From Prochlorococcus sp. AG-409-B13 (GTDB lineage Bacteria; Cyanobacteriota; Cyanobacteriia; PCC-6307; Cyanobiaceae): a stretch of DNA of 50,518 bases. Made by a program: the position numbers and the translations under genes. The DNA lies in assembly GCA_003216035.1 (NCBI GenBank), contig QCJM01000002.1:146426-196943 (forward strand). The letters are read 5' to 3'. The notes below the pieces were generated by a model. The model ran no database searches. It was given only the letters and a program-made list of their open reading frames with translations, and was not told the DNA's origin. Positions 18,707 through 27,084 of the stretch are shown piece by piece (the stretch's first letter is position 1; the number at the start of each line of letters is the position of its first letter).

Positions 18707-21700
18707 TTAGAACTCTGCATAATCCTTCGATTCGATGGATTCATACGGAACGAAAGGAGTCCCCTTCCCCTTGAAATTAAAATCATTAAGCCTAATCCTC
18801 ATTCCACCGATCCCTTTATAGGGATTATAATATAATCCAAAATCATAAGTGCGCCTTTGCCACTTGAGCTCAATCTTTGAGTTTATAGCCTTCCCAAAAT
18901 AGTCAGATCCCTTATCAATATTGAACTCAAGTCCCGTATTAATAACCAATGGTCCGGCTATCTGTTGAGTTAAACCAATACCCAATGTTCCCAAGTCTAT
19001 AGCAGCATCAAAATCAAAAGGGCTAGCTCCCTGCTTAAGAGTGCCTCCTATAGAAAGCGCTAGTTTTGTGTAATCAAAATATGGTTTAGTAAAAGTTCCA
19101 TAAGTAAAAGTTGGGCCTGCAGTTAAACTAATAGTATTCTGACTCCTGCCATTTTCATAACCAAAATATGACATTCTCAAGTTAGAGTCAAAAGTCAACC
19201 CAGGGACAATGGGTTTAGGCGAATAGCGGTAGAGATCAATCAAGCTCAAATCAGGACTCTTTGCCCGCCATATTGGGTATCTACTATTTATCGCCCCATA
19301 AAAATTTACCCTCCATAAATGAGATAAATCTTCTCCAGAAAATGACTCAGCCCTATAGTTACCCAATCCAGCCCTAAGAAGGTAATTATTATTTAATTTT
19401 CTGAATTTAAAGTTGCCCTCCTTCTGCAAGTAGCCTCCATAAGCAGAGTATATATCAGTTTCCCCTAATGATCCATTCCATGCTTTATATCTATATGCGC
19501 CAAATAATGTTGCATTAACATTGGATATCAACGGCAGACTAAAATCTTTCTTTAAGCTGCCCCAATGTCTTGAACCATCTAGAAATCTATTTGCATTAAA
19601 TGTGCTGATATTAGAATTCAACTTCAAATTCCAACCATAGAAATCTCCCAAAAGCTCAGATCTTAAAGCAACCAAGTCTGAGGCTTTAGCAGTGGTCAAA
19701 ACCTTATTGCCATAAGAAGAATCACCTGAAGCTACATAACTATTAGTCTTACCATTTATGGAGCGTTGAAGAAGGAACTGAGGCTGAAGGTAAAGCTTAT
19801 ATCCTTTAGCTAAAGCAAAAGGTCTTAATTTACGTCCAACAAAAAAACCATCCCGATCCTTATTATCTATTCCAAAGACCCATCTATTTTCAACATCATC
19901 CCTTTTCTTAACTCTGATATTATTTAAGATAGGGATATTTAACCGTTCTTCGACGATAAGCCTATTGCGCTTACTTTTAATTAGAAGATCTCCCTTTTCA
20001 TCCTGAATAGCAACAACATTTTCAGCATCAATTCGTGTTTGAGTAGGTGTAAAAGGATCATTCGTAAATGACATCCTTTCTGACTCCCAACCATTAGGAG
20101 TCAAAGACACATTTGCAGCTTGTACCCTCCAACGTTTAATAGAACCTGTAACAAATTTAGTCCTGCCAATACGATTCAACTGAGAGATACTACTCCCTTC
20201 ATATTTATTTTGTTCATCAACATTCATCCAAGAAGTTGGGACACCAAGCTTACCTTCAATCTTCAATGATTCTCTATAGGTTATCCAGTCAATCTTCTGA
20301 TTAATAAGAGAAATTAATTTCTCTCTTATTGCTTCTTGTTCTGATAAAGAGAGGGTGGATAACTTAGTTTGCGAAAGATGAGTGATATCTTTGGAAGCCT
20401 TAGAGCCATCAGATATAAAGTTCATCTTGGTTGTATCAGAGAATTTAGCAACTGAGTCAATCTCTTTTGGAGGATTATCTCCTGTTCTAAAACCTTTCTG
20501 ATTAGTTTTGCTCTGGCATCCTAAAGGTGGTGGTAAATCTATTATTTGGTCAACTTTTTTAGTCTTTCCCCAACGATATCTTAATCCCAATAAATAAGCA
20601 TTACTCCCTTCTTTCGTTCCACCAAAAGTGCGAAAAGCTCCTGATCGATGATGAATTCTGCCAACTAAAGATAGTTTTCGAGACATTAAGGTTTCAATTT
20701 CAAAGCTCAAGTAATTAAGTAACTTTGCATAATTCCTTCTATAAGTTCGCTCATAGTTGCTGAAATCAGTATTGTAGCTAATGCCTTCAACGACTCCAAT
20801 ACTGATCCAAGGACGCAACCAAAGCCTTGCCCCAATTCCTAGAACACCTTCTCCGAAATTTTGAGCGCGAACCCGACTAAATGGTACATTCTGATTAAAT
20901 TCACCTCCGGGTTGTTCTTCAGCAATGTGCCTAAAGAAATCGGCTTCTAACTCCAATGAAAATGGTCCTGAACGATAAATCCTTTTCTGAAGACCAAAAC
21001 CAAAAAGATATTCTGGTCTTGATTTACCTTTTAAAGCCAATGTTTCCCCAAAGTTGGAATTCATCATTTGTCCTGACCAAGTTGTCAAAGACCAAGGATG
21101 TGGGTGCCAATCAGGGATTTTAGGCAACAAAGTTGGGCAAGCAATATCGTCCATATCATTTCCTTCCCCGCCATTCGAATCAAAGTAAAGATCTCTAGGC
21201 TTTGGCCAAGCATTTAATGGGCTAATAACATCCTTAGGAATAGTGCGTAAGGCTTTCTGCTCTTTAAAAATATTTAAATCACTGGGCTTGGATATAAAAA
21301 GTAATTTCTTAGGGTTCTTTAATCTATTGCCATCTTTCGTCTTAAGGTCAATTACACCATAAACATCTTTCAATTCTCCTTGACCTTGAATCAAGTTGTA
21401 TCTAAAAGTACTTGCTTGAAAGTATTGATCTCCCTTGCGAACACGAACCCTTCCTCTTGCAAATAGTGTTTTAAAAGCAGTGTCAAATTCCACTCGATCT
21501 GCTTTTAAGATGGTTCCCTTCAGAGTTGCAATAACTCGACCTTCAGCAACAAAGCGCTTACGACGAGCGTCATATCTTTGCCGATCAGCTCTAAGCTGAA
21601 GCTCAATGGGGGGAGTTACAAGTTTTTTATTATGAGCGGCATTTTCAAGTTCTAATAAATTCTCAGAGGAATTTTCCTGCAACTCCTTCCGATGAATTAC

Positions 21701-21826
21701 CTGACTTGAATAAATTTGCTTGTAAAGATCTTCTTGTGAGGAAGCATTAAGGGTAAATGTCATTAACCCCATCCCACCTGAGGTAATGAGTCCTGTTATC
21801 CAAATGCGGGGGCTCAACGCCACCAA
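18707..21826 (-). CDS. LptD/OstA-like outer-membrane protein (DUF3769)
   Basis: 1039 residues. A hydrophobic N-terminal segment looks like a signal sequence. Residues about 75-165 form an OstA/LptA-like repeat region (DRQRYDARRKRFVAEGRV, then ATLKGTILKADRVEFD, then ARGRVRVRKGDQYFQAS). The long C-terminal part alternates short aromatic strands and is a predicted beta-barrel matching the cyanobacterial DUF3769 type, thought to replace LptD in lipopolysaccharide export. A low-complexity linker (about 430-520) separates the parts. The start is TTG at 21826, with GTG three bases later as alternative. It is convergent with leuD. Confidence 0.85.
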   Translation of the reverse strand: MVALSPRIWITGLITSGGMGLMTFTLNASSQEDLYKQIYSSQVIHRKELQENSSENLLELENAAHNKKLVTPPIELQLRADRQRYDARRKRFVAEGRVIATLKGTILKADRVEFDTAFKTLFARGRVRVRKGDQYFQASTFRYNLIQGQGELKDVYGVIDLKTKDGNRLKNPKKLLFISKPSDLNIFKEQKALRTIPKDVISPLNAWPKPRDLYFDSNGGEGNDMDDIACPTLLPKIPDWHPHPWSLTTWSGQMMNSNFGETLALKGKSRPEYLFGFGLQKRIYRSGPFSLELEADFFRHIAEEQPGGEFNQNVPFSRVRAQNFGEGVLGIGARLWLRPWISIGVVEGISYNTDFSNYERTYRRNYAKLLNYLSFEIETLMSRKLSLVGRIHHRSGAFRTFGGTKEGSNAYLLGLRYRWGKTKKVDQIIDLPPPLGCQSKTNQKGFRTGDNPPKEIDSVAKFSDTTKMNFISDGSKASKDITHLSQTKLSTLSLSEQEAIREKLISLINQKIDWITYRESLKIEGKLGVPTSWMNVDEQNKYEGSSISQLNRIGRTKFVTGSIKRWRVQAANVSLTPNGWESERMSFTNDPFTPTQTRIDAENVVAIQDEKGDLLIKSKRNRLIVEERLNIPILNNIRVKKRDDVENRWVFGIDNKDRDGFFVGRKLRPFALAKGYKLYLQPQFLLQRSINGKTNSYVASGDSSYGNKVLTTAKASDLVALRSELLGDFYGWNLKLNSNISTFNANRFLDGSRHWGSLKKDFSLPLISNVNATLFGAYRYKAWNGSLGETDIYSAYGGYLQKEGNFKFRKLNNNYLLRAGLGNYRAESFSGEDLSHLWRVNFYGAINSRYPIWRAKSPDLSLIDLYRYSPKPIVPGLTFDSNLRMSYFGYENGRSQNTISLTAGPTFTYGTFTKPYFDYTKLALSIGGTLKQGASPFDFDAAIDLGTLGIGLTQQIAGPLVINTGLEFNIDKGSDYFGKAINSKIELKWQRRTYDFGLYYNPYKGIGGMRIRLNDFNFKGKGTPFVPYESIESKDYAEF

Positions 21827-21927
21827 ACCCTTCCAGAAATGGCGTTTGATATTGACATGAAGAATCTACGCACTGAGTAGATGAAGTCCAGTGCGTAGTG
21901 TGACTAAAAGCCTTAGGGCTCAGAAGT

Positions 21928-22056
21928 CTAGTCTGGAGAGCTCTCTAGATCCTTTCTTGCAGGAGTTCTGGTTGGGTCACTTGCTAAGAAGCCAAACAGA
22001 AAGATACCGACAAAAAAGAACACCACCGTGTATACGGAAATCTTGAGGGCGAGCAT
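21928..22056 (-). CDS. psbI: Photosystem II reaction-centre protein PsbI
   Basis: 42-residue single-helix subunit near D1 in photosystem II. It begins [18 protein letters not shown] and ends with [16 protein letters not shown], an almost invariant pattern in cyanobacteria and plastids. The stop is TAG (21930-21928 on the minus strand). It lies upstream of the LptD-like gene in the same orientation. Confidence 0.97.
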   Translation of the reverse strand: MLALKISVYTVVFFFVGIFLFGFLASDPTRTPARKDLESSPD

Positions 22057-22373
22057 CGATACCAACCACGTCTATAAGCGATCTCATCTTATGAGGCATT
22101 CAGGTGTTTTCACTATGCGAAACGGGAAAAAAGCCTGTCGATTGGTGTGGATTGAAATGTTTCTATGTGGCAAAGCCCAAATTTGAACAAAAATTGCCTG
22201 CCTTTTAAGGAATTGTGCCTATCGGGGATTGATTCAAGCCCTTCAGCAATCAACCCAATAGACTTAGCTAGTAGCAGTCCGAAAAATCCTTGGTTGTCAA
22301 AGGTCAATATTGAATTGCTGCTTACTGGACAGATAAAAGGCAGAATTCCTTTACAGGAGAACCTTTTTAGGTA
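22057..22373. other. Gap between psbI and psbH without a confident gene
   Basis: Two overlapping antisense frames of 64 residues (minus, 22113-22307) and 69 residues (plus, 22165-22374) are open, but neither resembles a known protein. Their composition is unremarkable and at most one could be real. psbN, often divergent from psbH in cyanobacteria, is not encoded in any frame that I can read here. Confidence 0.5.
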
Positions 22374-22444
22374 GAAGGTCTGACATTTAAACCGACCTTC
22401 TCACATTAAAGAGAGTAGAGGTTTGCATCAAATCTCTACTCTCT
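22374..22444. repeat. Two tandem hairpins upstream of psbH
   Basis: The first is AGAAGGTC (22374-22381) with GACCTTCT (22394-22401). The second is much stronger: 16 paired bases from 22410-22425 with 22429-22444, with one G-U pair and a 3-base loop. No T tract follows on the plus strand. They end about 75 bases before the psbH ATG. They may be a terminator, a processing element or part of a small RNA. Confidence 0.65.
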
Positions 22445-22520
22445 CTATAGGTTTTCACTTTCAAGCCTCCTTCCTCATACAATATCCAAGCTAAGATACC
22501 TATCAAGAACCAAAATCGCC

Positions 22521-22718
22521 ATGGGACAAAAAACCGCTATTGGAAGTCTTCTCAAATCCATTGGGAACTCAGGCCAAGGAAAGGTTGTACCAGGTTGGGG
22601 AGCCGTGCCAGTAATGGCTTTAGTAGGTACTGCACTACTTATTTTTCTCGTGTTAATGCTTCAGATTTATAACCAATCCCTTCTCCTACAAGGTTTTACC
22701 GTCGAATGGAATGGCTGA
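22521..22718 (+). CDS. psbH: Photosystem II protein PsbH
   Basis: 65-residue phosphoprotein-family subunit of photosystem II needed for stable assembly and CP47 association. It has a polar N-terminus [15 protein letters not shown], the motif [14 protein letters not shown], one membrane helix and a C-terminal [13 protein letters not shown] possible promoter has TACAAT at 22478-22483. tatA follows after 37 bases. Confidence 0.97.
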   Translation: MGQKTAIGSLLKSIGNSGQGKVVPGWGAVPVMALVGTALLIFLVLMLQIYNQSLLLQGFTVEWNG

Positions 22719-22755
22719 CCAAGGTCATTTCAACTGAGGGTGCTGAGTATTACCA

Positions 22756-23010
22756 ATGAATGTTTTTGGCGTAGGGCTGCCAGAGATAGCAGTGATAGCT
22801 GCTTTGGCACTTCTAGTTTTCGGTCCTAAACGCCTTCCTGAGATTGGACGCACCCTCGGCAAAACTCTTAAAGGCTTTCAATCCGCTTCATCAGAGTTCG
22901 AGAAAGAACTCAAAAAAGCCATGGACGAAAAAGATCCATTAGGAGAAGAGGCAACTATAAATAATATTGATACAGTAGTAGAGCAAAGTAAAAAAAAGAT
23001 TCTTGATTAA
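22756..23010 (+). CDS. tatA: Sec-independent translocase subunit TatA
   Basis: 84 residues. One N-terminal membrane helix begins with FGVGLPEIAVIAALALLVFG. The PKRLPEIGRTLGKTLKGF hinge and amphipathic helix follow, then an acidic, lysine-rich tail. TatA forms the pore of the twin-arginine export system in the plasma and thylakoid membranes. It sits between psbH and pth in the same orientation. Confidence 0.95.
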   Translation: MNVFGVGLPEIAVIAALALLVFGPKRLPEIGRTLGKTLKGFQSASSEFEKELKKAMDEKDPLGEEATINNIDTVVEQSKKKILD

Positions 23011-23057
23011 AACAAAATTACTAAATAAAATCACTAATCAATATCAAAATTTCGGGA

Positions 23058-23669
23058 ATGGTTTCTAAAGGCTTTCGCCTTTTAGTAGGGCTAGGAAATC
23101 CTGGTACCAAATACTCAGGTACTCGCCATAACATTGGGTTTATGGCAATAGAGAAGATGGCAGCAAAGAAAGGTATAAATTTTCGTATGAGCAAAAAGTT
23201 ACATGGTGTTTTGGCTCAGATAGGTACAGGCAAAGATAGTGTCCATCTCCTTATGCCTAATACATATATGAATGATAGTGGTAGATCTATCCGAGCAACA
23301 TTGGATTGGTTTGATTTAAAAGTAGAGCAACTGCTAGTACTTGCTGATGACATGGATCTCCCTTTAGGGAAATTAAGGCTTAGAACCCAAGGAAGTTCTG
23401 GCGGTCATAAAGGCCTGCGAAGCACTATTCAACATCTAAACACTCAACAATTCAGCAGGTTAAAAATTGGTATTGGAAATCCTGGCACAACTTCAATGGA
23501 AAGAAAGGCACAAACTATAGGGCATGTTCTTGGGACATTCTCCCAACAAGAAATGCCTATTGTTAATGAGGTTATTTCTGAAGTATTGATCGGTTTAGAC
23601 TTAATTCAGAGTTTAGGCATTGAACTTGGAATAAATCACCTCAATTCCTTCAAGCCTAGAAATCATTAA
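23058..23669 (+). CDS. pth: Peptidyl-tRNA hydrolase
   Basis: Releases peptides from prematurely dropped peptidyl-tRNAs. It has 203 residues. The N-terminus LVGLGNPGTKYSGTRHNIGF includes the active-site histidine, followed by LMPNTYMNDSG, DDMDLPLGKLR and GSSGGHKGLRS. All family signatures are present. The DUF3146 gene begins seven bases after the stop. Confidence 0.97.
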   Translation: MVSKGFRLLVGLGNPGTKYSGTRHNIGFMAIEKMAAKKGINFRMSKKLHGVLAQIGTGKDSVHLLMPNTYMNDSGRSIRATLDWFDLKVEQLLVLADDMDLPLGKLRLRTQGSSGGHKGLRSTIQHLNTQQFSRLKIGIGNPGTTSMERKAQTIGHVLGTFSQQEMPIVNEVISEVLIGLDLIQSLGIELGINHLNSFKPRNH

Positions 23670-23675
23670 TATCCA

Positions 23676-23933
23676 ATGAGTCAACTACCTATCACGACTG
23701 CCCATGTAAGAGTACACAGGCAAAGTTTTTCTGAGCAATTTCTTGATGGTGAAGTTTCTGCAGGAGGATTTGAATGGCAATTCAAATGGGCATTCGGCAG
23801 AGGGGAATTAAGTGTTGAGCCTTCACTTGGGCGTGCATTAATTCAAGATGCACTTCTGCGCTTTCTTATAAAGGCTGATTATAATCTTGAGCCAGGGGGA
23901 GATTACAAATTCACAGTTAGGTCACAATTCTGA
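23676..23933 (+). CDS. DUF3146 family protein
   Basis: 85 residues, conserved in cyanobacteria with unknown function. The core GEVSAGGFEWQFKWAFGRGE is rich in aromatic and glycine residues, and the C-terminal helix is QDALLRFLIKADY. No catalytic motif is apparent. It probably shares the pth transcript (6-base gap). Its last 17 bases overlap the convergent nuclease gene. The family name is from memory. Confidence 0.8.
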   Translation: MSQLPITTAHVRVHRQSFSEQFLDGEVSAGGFEWQFKWAFGRGELSVEPSLGRALIQDALLRFLIKADYNLEPGGDYKFTVRSQF

Positions 23934-24348
23934 AATTAGGCTTAACTGGCCAAGATAATTTTTTACCTAAGTGATTTTCTAACAAGACTAATGCCGCTAC
24001 TGCATCTAAATGTTGAGGAGGTATAAATAGACTACGTGGCAACCAAGCAAACAATTTACCTGGAGGCCAAAGCTCCCAATAGCGCCTACGGGCAAGCAAA
24101 GTAGTTCCCCTTTCCTCGACTAATTCAAGAGATCCAAACTCTCTCAAAACTTTGGCCCAATATTTGCTACTAGTTCCATTGCCTAACAAGATGTCTTCAA
24201 ATAGTGCATTCTCCTTCCAAACAGTTATCAGGTTGAGTACAGAATTCTTTCCTACAACTCTTCCATCAATAACAAGACCAAGATCTAGGTCTGCTATCAA
24301 TAATCCACATTTCTTCACTCCAGGGTCTACTGCTAATACACTCCGCAT
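23917..24348 (-). CDS. YqgF/RuvX-like RNase H-fold protein
   Basis: 143 residues. The N-terminal strand MRSVLAVDPGVKKCGLLIAD carries the catalytic-type Asp7. LVEERGTTLLARRRY and a late PPQHLDAVAALVLLE supply the other acidic positions of a RuvC/YqgF RNase H fold. In other bacteria YqgF matures 16S rRNA; RuvC-type Holliday resolvase activity is the alternative. It starts nine bases after the DUF3084 stop, so the two form one unit. Confidence 0.75.
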   Translation of the reverse strand: MRSVLAVDPGVKKCGLLIADLDLGLVIDGRVVGKNSVLNLITVWKENALFEDILLGNGTSSKYWAKVLREFGSLELVEERGTTLLARRRYWELWPPGKLFAWLPRSLFIPPQHLDAVAALVLLENHLGKKLSWPVKPNFRIVT

Positions 24349-24357
24349 GACTTTTAC

Positions 24358-25341
24358 TTAGATTCCCTTGCCTTTAGAGTCTCCCTTGATCCTAATTGCT
24401 ACTACTACTGGATCAGCAGTATCACTGGATCGCAAAGCTACCGATTCCAAGTCAACACTACCTGCCCTGCGCTTTATTAATAAATTTCGCAGCTTATTAA
24501 TTGCATTTGCATCAAACTGAAGTCCAGAAGCAACTGACCCTCTTCTCTTCACCTCAGCCAGTGTTGATGCAAGTAAGAGCCTTAATCTCTTGACTACTGC
24601 CTCACTATCAAGGTCATTAGCACTAAGAATTGTTCTTGCAATTATCTCACCTTTACGAACAACAGTCATATTTCTTCTGACCTCAGGGAATGCATAAACC
24701 AATTTCTCTCCAAGTAAGACATTTGCAGCAGAGCGGAAATTAACTACCCAAGTTCCATTCCTAGTGATTATCTCTTCCAACCTACTAATATCATTTTTAG
24801 GGACAAGAAGTATCTGTCTTTGAGATTTTGATCTGGGAAGTACTCTGCGGTACGCCTCAAGGTTTGCCTCTTGAAGTAATCGGTCTATTACATCCTTAGC
24901 TTTAATAGAGCCACCTAATTTGATCGTTGCATTTGCAAGAAGCTGCCCACTACTAATCACGACATCCCCTCTGCGTAAAGCAATTAACTTTTGCTCCAAC
25001 TGTTTTAATTCCTTCTCAGAAGAATTAATTACACCTTCCAATCTTTTCCTTTCCTTTTTAAGAGGATCGAGTGCCAATCGACTGCTCTTCAATTTCTCCT
25101 GCAGGTCATCTAATTCAAATAAACCAACTCTCAACTGCCTGCTTACAAGAAGTAGCAAGCCAAGAGAAAGCGCACTAATAAAACTCCCAGTTAAAACAGT
25201 AATTAAAACTGCCGTTCTTCGAGGCCTTAAATTAAATATGCTTAAGCGTGCTTTTCCAACAAAACTTCCAAGCCGATCTCCCAGGGTCGAAAGGATTCCA
25301 CCCAAGACAAGCAACGAAACAATCAATAACCAACCAGTCAC
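24358..25341 (-). CDS. DUF3084 membrane-anchored coiled-coil protein
   Basis: 327 residues. The first helix is LLIVSLLVLGGILSTLGDRL and a second lies at about residues 47-65. A coiled coil (about 75-125, rich in Leu, Lys and Glu) follows, then a soluble C-terminal half. This is the layout of the cyanobacterial DUF3084 family; function is unknown. It lies directly upstream of the YqgF-like gene, and a connection between them is only inferred from spacing. Confidence 0.85.
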   Translation of the reverse strand: MTGWLLIVSLLVLGGILSTLGDRLGSFVGKARLSIFNLRPRRTAVLITVLTGSFISALSLGLLLLVSRQLRVGLFELDDLQEKLKSSRLALDPLKKERKRLEGVINSSEKELKQLEQKLIALRRGDVVISSGQLLANATIKLGGSIKAKDVIDRLLQEANLEAYRRVLPRSKSQRQILLVPKNDISRLEEIITRNGTWVVNFRSAANVLLGEKLVYAFPEVRRNMTVVRKGEIIARTILSANDLDSEAVVKRLRLLLASTLAEVKRRGSVASGLQFDANAINKLRNLLIKRRAGSVDLESVALRSSDTADPVVVAIRIKGDSKGKGI

Positions 25342-25404
25342 AATTTAAGGTGATGAAATAAGGATATACAGGTAACCCCAATGCAATTTTGAGGCAAGGG
25401 GACT

Positions 25405-26139
25405 TCAATTGAAGCGCTTCGCGAGAGCTATTGGATCTAAAACGGTTATTTTCTTACGATCAATATGTACTAGACCTGAATTCCGTAAATCACCCAATAA
25501 ACGGGTAATCGTTACCCGGGTAGAGCCTATAGCCTCAGCTATTGCCTGGTGTGAAAGGCGTAAATCTATCGTTATGCCTTTTTCATCTGGGACACCAAAA
25601 TCTCTGCAGAGAACAAGCAAAAAGCTCACCAAGCGTGATGACATATCGCGATGAGTCAGCGTTTCAATCATTGTTTCAGTCTGCAGGATTCTGCTTGAGA
25701 GTCCCTGCAAAAGGAACAATCCAACGCTTGGTTCATTTTCTATAGCCTGCTTCACTGAAGCAGCTGGAGCAGTAGTCATTTCAACTCTGGTAAATGCAAC
25801 TGCGTGATAAAACCGATCAGAACGATGTCCAGTAAGAAGTGAAAGGACTCCAAACAGACTGTTCTCCCTAAGCAACGCTACGGTAATTTCTTCTCCAGAT
25901 TCATAGACCCTGCTTAGTTTTACTGCCCCTCGTCTAATCAAATAAACCCTTTCGGCAGGATCACCAGGAAAAAAGATTGTTTTAGATCTCTCCACCATTT
26001 CAGTACTGGCGCCATCCAGAGAACGAATGACATCCAATAGGGTCCTATTAATAGTTGCCTGATCATTATTAAGACCTAAGGCAACTTGGCCAGATGGTTG
26101 AGAGGCAAAGCGGCTAAAACCGCGAATTGCGCCTGCCAT
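25405..26139 (-). CDS. ntcA: Global nitrogen regulator NtcA
   Basis: CRP-family transcription factor that responds to 2-oxoglutarate. It has 244 residues from the ATG at 26139, with about 20 more N-terminal residues than shorter NtcA forms. The sensor beta-roll contains [20 protein letters not shown] and [16 protein letters not shown]. The helix-turn-helix is [20 protein letters not shown], matching NtcA almost exactly. Its promoter has an NtcA-type layout (26161-26202), consistent with autoregulation. The amt gene in this window carries a consensus NtcA box. Confidence 0.97.
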   Translation of the reverse strand: MAGAIRGFSRFASQPSGQVALGLNNDQATINRTLLDVIRSLDGASTEMVERSKTIFFPGDPAERVYLIRRGAVKLSRVYESGEEITVALLRENSLFGVLSLLTGHRSDRFYHAVAFTRVEMTTAPAASVKQAIENEPSVGLFLLQGLSSRILQTETMIETLTHRDMSSRLVSFLLVLCRDFGVPDEKGITIDLRLSHQAIAEAIGSTRVTITRLLGDLRNSGLVHIDRKKITVLDPIALAKRFN

Positions 26140-26160
26140 GGCGGCGATGCATATTGCAGG

Positions 26161-26202
26161 ACGCTAAGGAGAGGTGTTCCATCTCCATGTAGCAATGGCG
26201 AC
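26161..26202 (-). promoter_or_regulatory. NtcA-type promoter of ntcA
   Basis: Read on the minus strand: GTC-N8-TAC (26202-26189), then exactly 22 bases, then TAGCGT (26166-26161). This fits the NtcA-activated promoter pattern (GTA-N8-TAC, about 22 bases, TAN3T) with a single mismatch in the first half-site. It would start transcription some 15 bases before the ATG. The box lies directly after the rph stop. Confidence 0.65.
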
Positions 26203-26207
26203 CTTTT

Positions 26208-26942
26208 TCAACCTATCTCTTTTAAAGCTGCCAGTTGAGCGTTAAACAAAGCTTGAAGTCCTGGCTCGGCCAAGTCCAGGAGTCTATTTAATTGGTCCCT
26301 ACTAAAGGAGACACCCTCAGCAGTTCCCTGGACTTCCAAAAGAAGCCCAGTGGAATCCATGACAACATTTAAATCAACATCTGCCCTTGAATCCTCACTG
26401 TAATCAAGATCTAATAAAGGCATTCCATCAACTAATCCAACAGATACAGCGGCAACCTGACTTTTGATAGGTTTTTGAGTAATTACTTCTGAATCAACCA
26501 AACTTGAAAGAGCATTATGCAGTGCCATCCAAGAACCTGTAATAGCAGCTGTTCTAGTACCCGCATCAGCTTGAATAACATCACAGTCAATTAGCAAAGT
26601 TCTTTCACCAATCGCAGTTAAATCAATCACTCCCCTAAGACTTCTTCCAATAAGGCGCTGAATTTCCTGAGTTCGTCCCGAAAGATGTAGAAGTTCGCGC
26701 CTTTGTCGCTGCGGGGTCGAACCTGGGAGCAAACGGTACTCAGCACTTAGCCATCCCTTCCCTTGACCTTTAAGCCAACGAGGCACACCTTCTTCAAGGC
26801 AAACACTACACAAGACCGATGTACATCCGGTACTGATAATCACGGAGCTCAATGCAAAACCCATAGGATTCCATTGGACCTGAAAAGGCCTCAAAGCATT
26901 GAAAGGACGGCCATTAGCACGTTGATTAAGCGCAGGAACCAC
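26208..26942 (-). CDS. rph: Ribonuclease PH
   Basis: Phosphorolytic 3'-5' exoribonuclease that trims tRNA precursors. It has 244 residues from a GTG at 26942. Motifs are LRPFQVQWNPMGFALSS, GWLSAEYRLLPGSTPQR, the EIQRLIGRSLRGVIDL segment, DCDVIQADAGTRTAAITGS, and DLDYSEDSRADVDLNVVM. All active-site regions are present. It lies upstream of ntcA in the same orientation. Confidence 0.96.
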   Translation of the reverse strand: MVPALNQRANGRPFNALRPFQVQWNPMGFALSSVIISTGCTSVLCSVCLEEGVPRWLKGQGKGWLSAEYRLLPGSTPQRQRRELLHLSGRTQEIQRLIGRSLRGVIDLTAIGERTLLIDCDVIQADAGTRTAAITGSWMALHNALSSLVDSEVITQKPIKSQVAAVSVGLVDGMPLLDLDYSEDSRADVDLNVVMDSTGLLLEVQGTAEGVSFSRDQLNRLLDLAEPGLQALFNAQLAALKEIG

Positions 26943-27084
26943 TCTTAGTCCTCCAACAGAAAGGTGAAATAAGCCTGGAGACAGGAAATGCCTTCACACT
27001 ATGGATAGTGTCATTAACCTTGTTTAGCTGAATACCAACGCTAGATTTAACCAAAGTCAGTTGTCCCAGATTCTTGAAATATTC

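Noticed and set aside
22113-22374. Two antisense open frames between psbI and psbH
   Set aside because: Neither resembles a known protein or has a good ribosome site; reported only as gap content.
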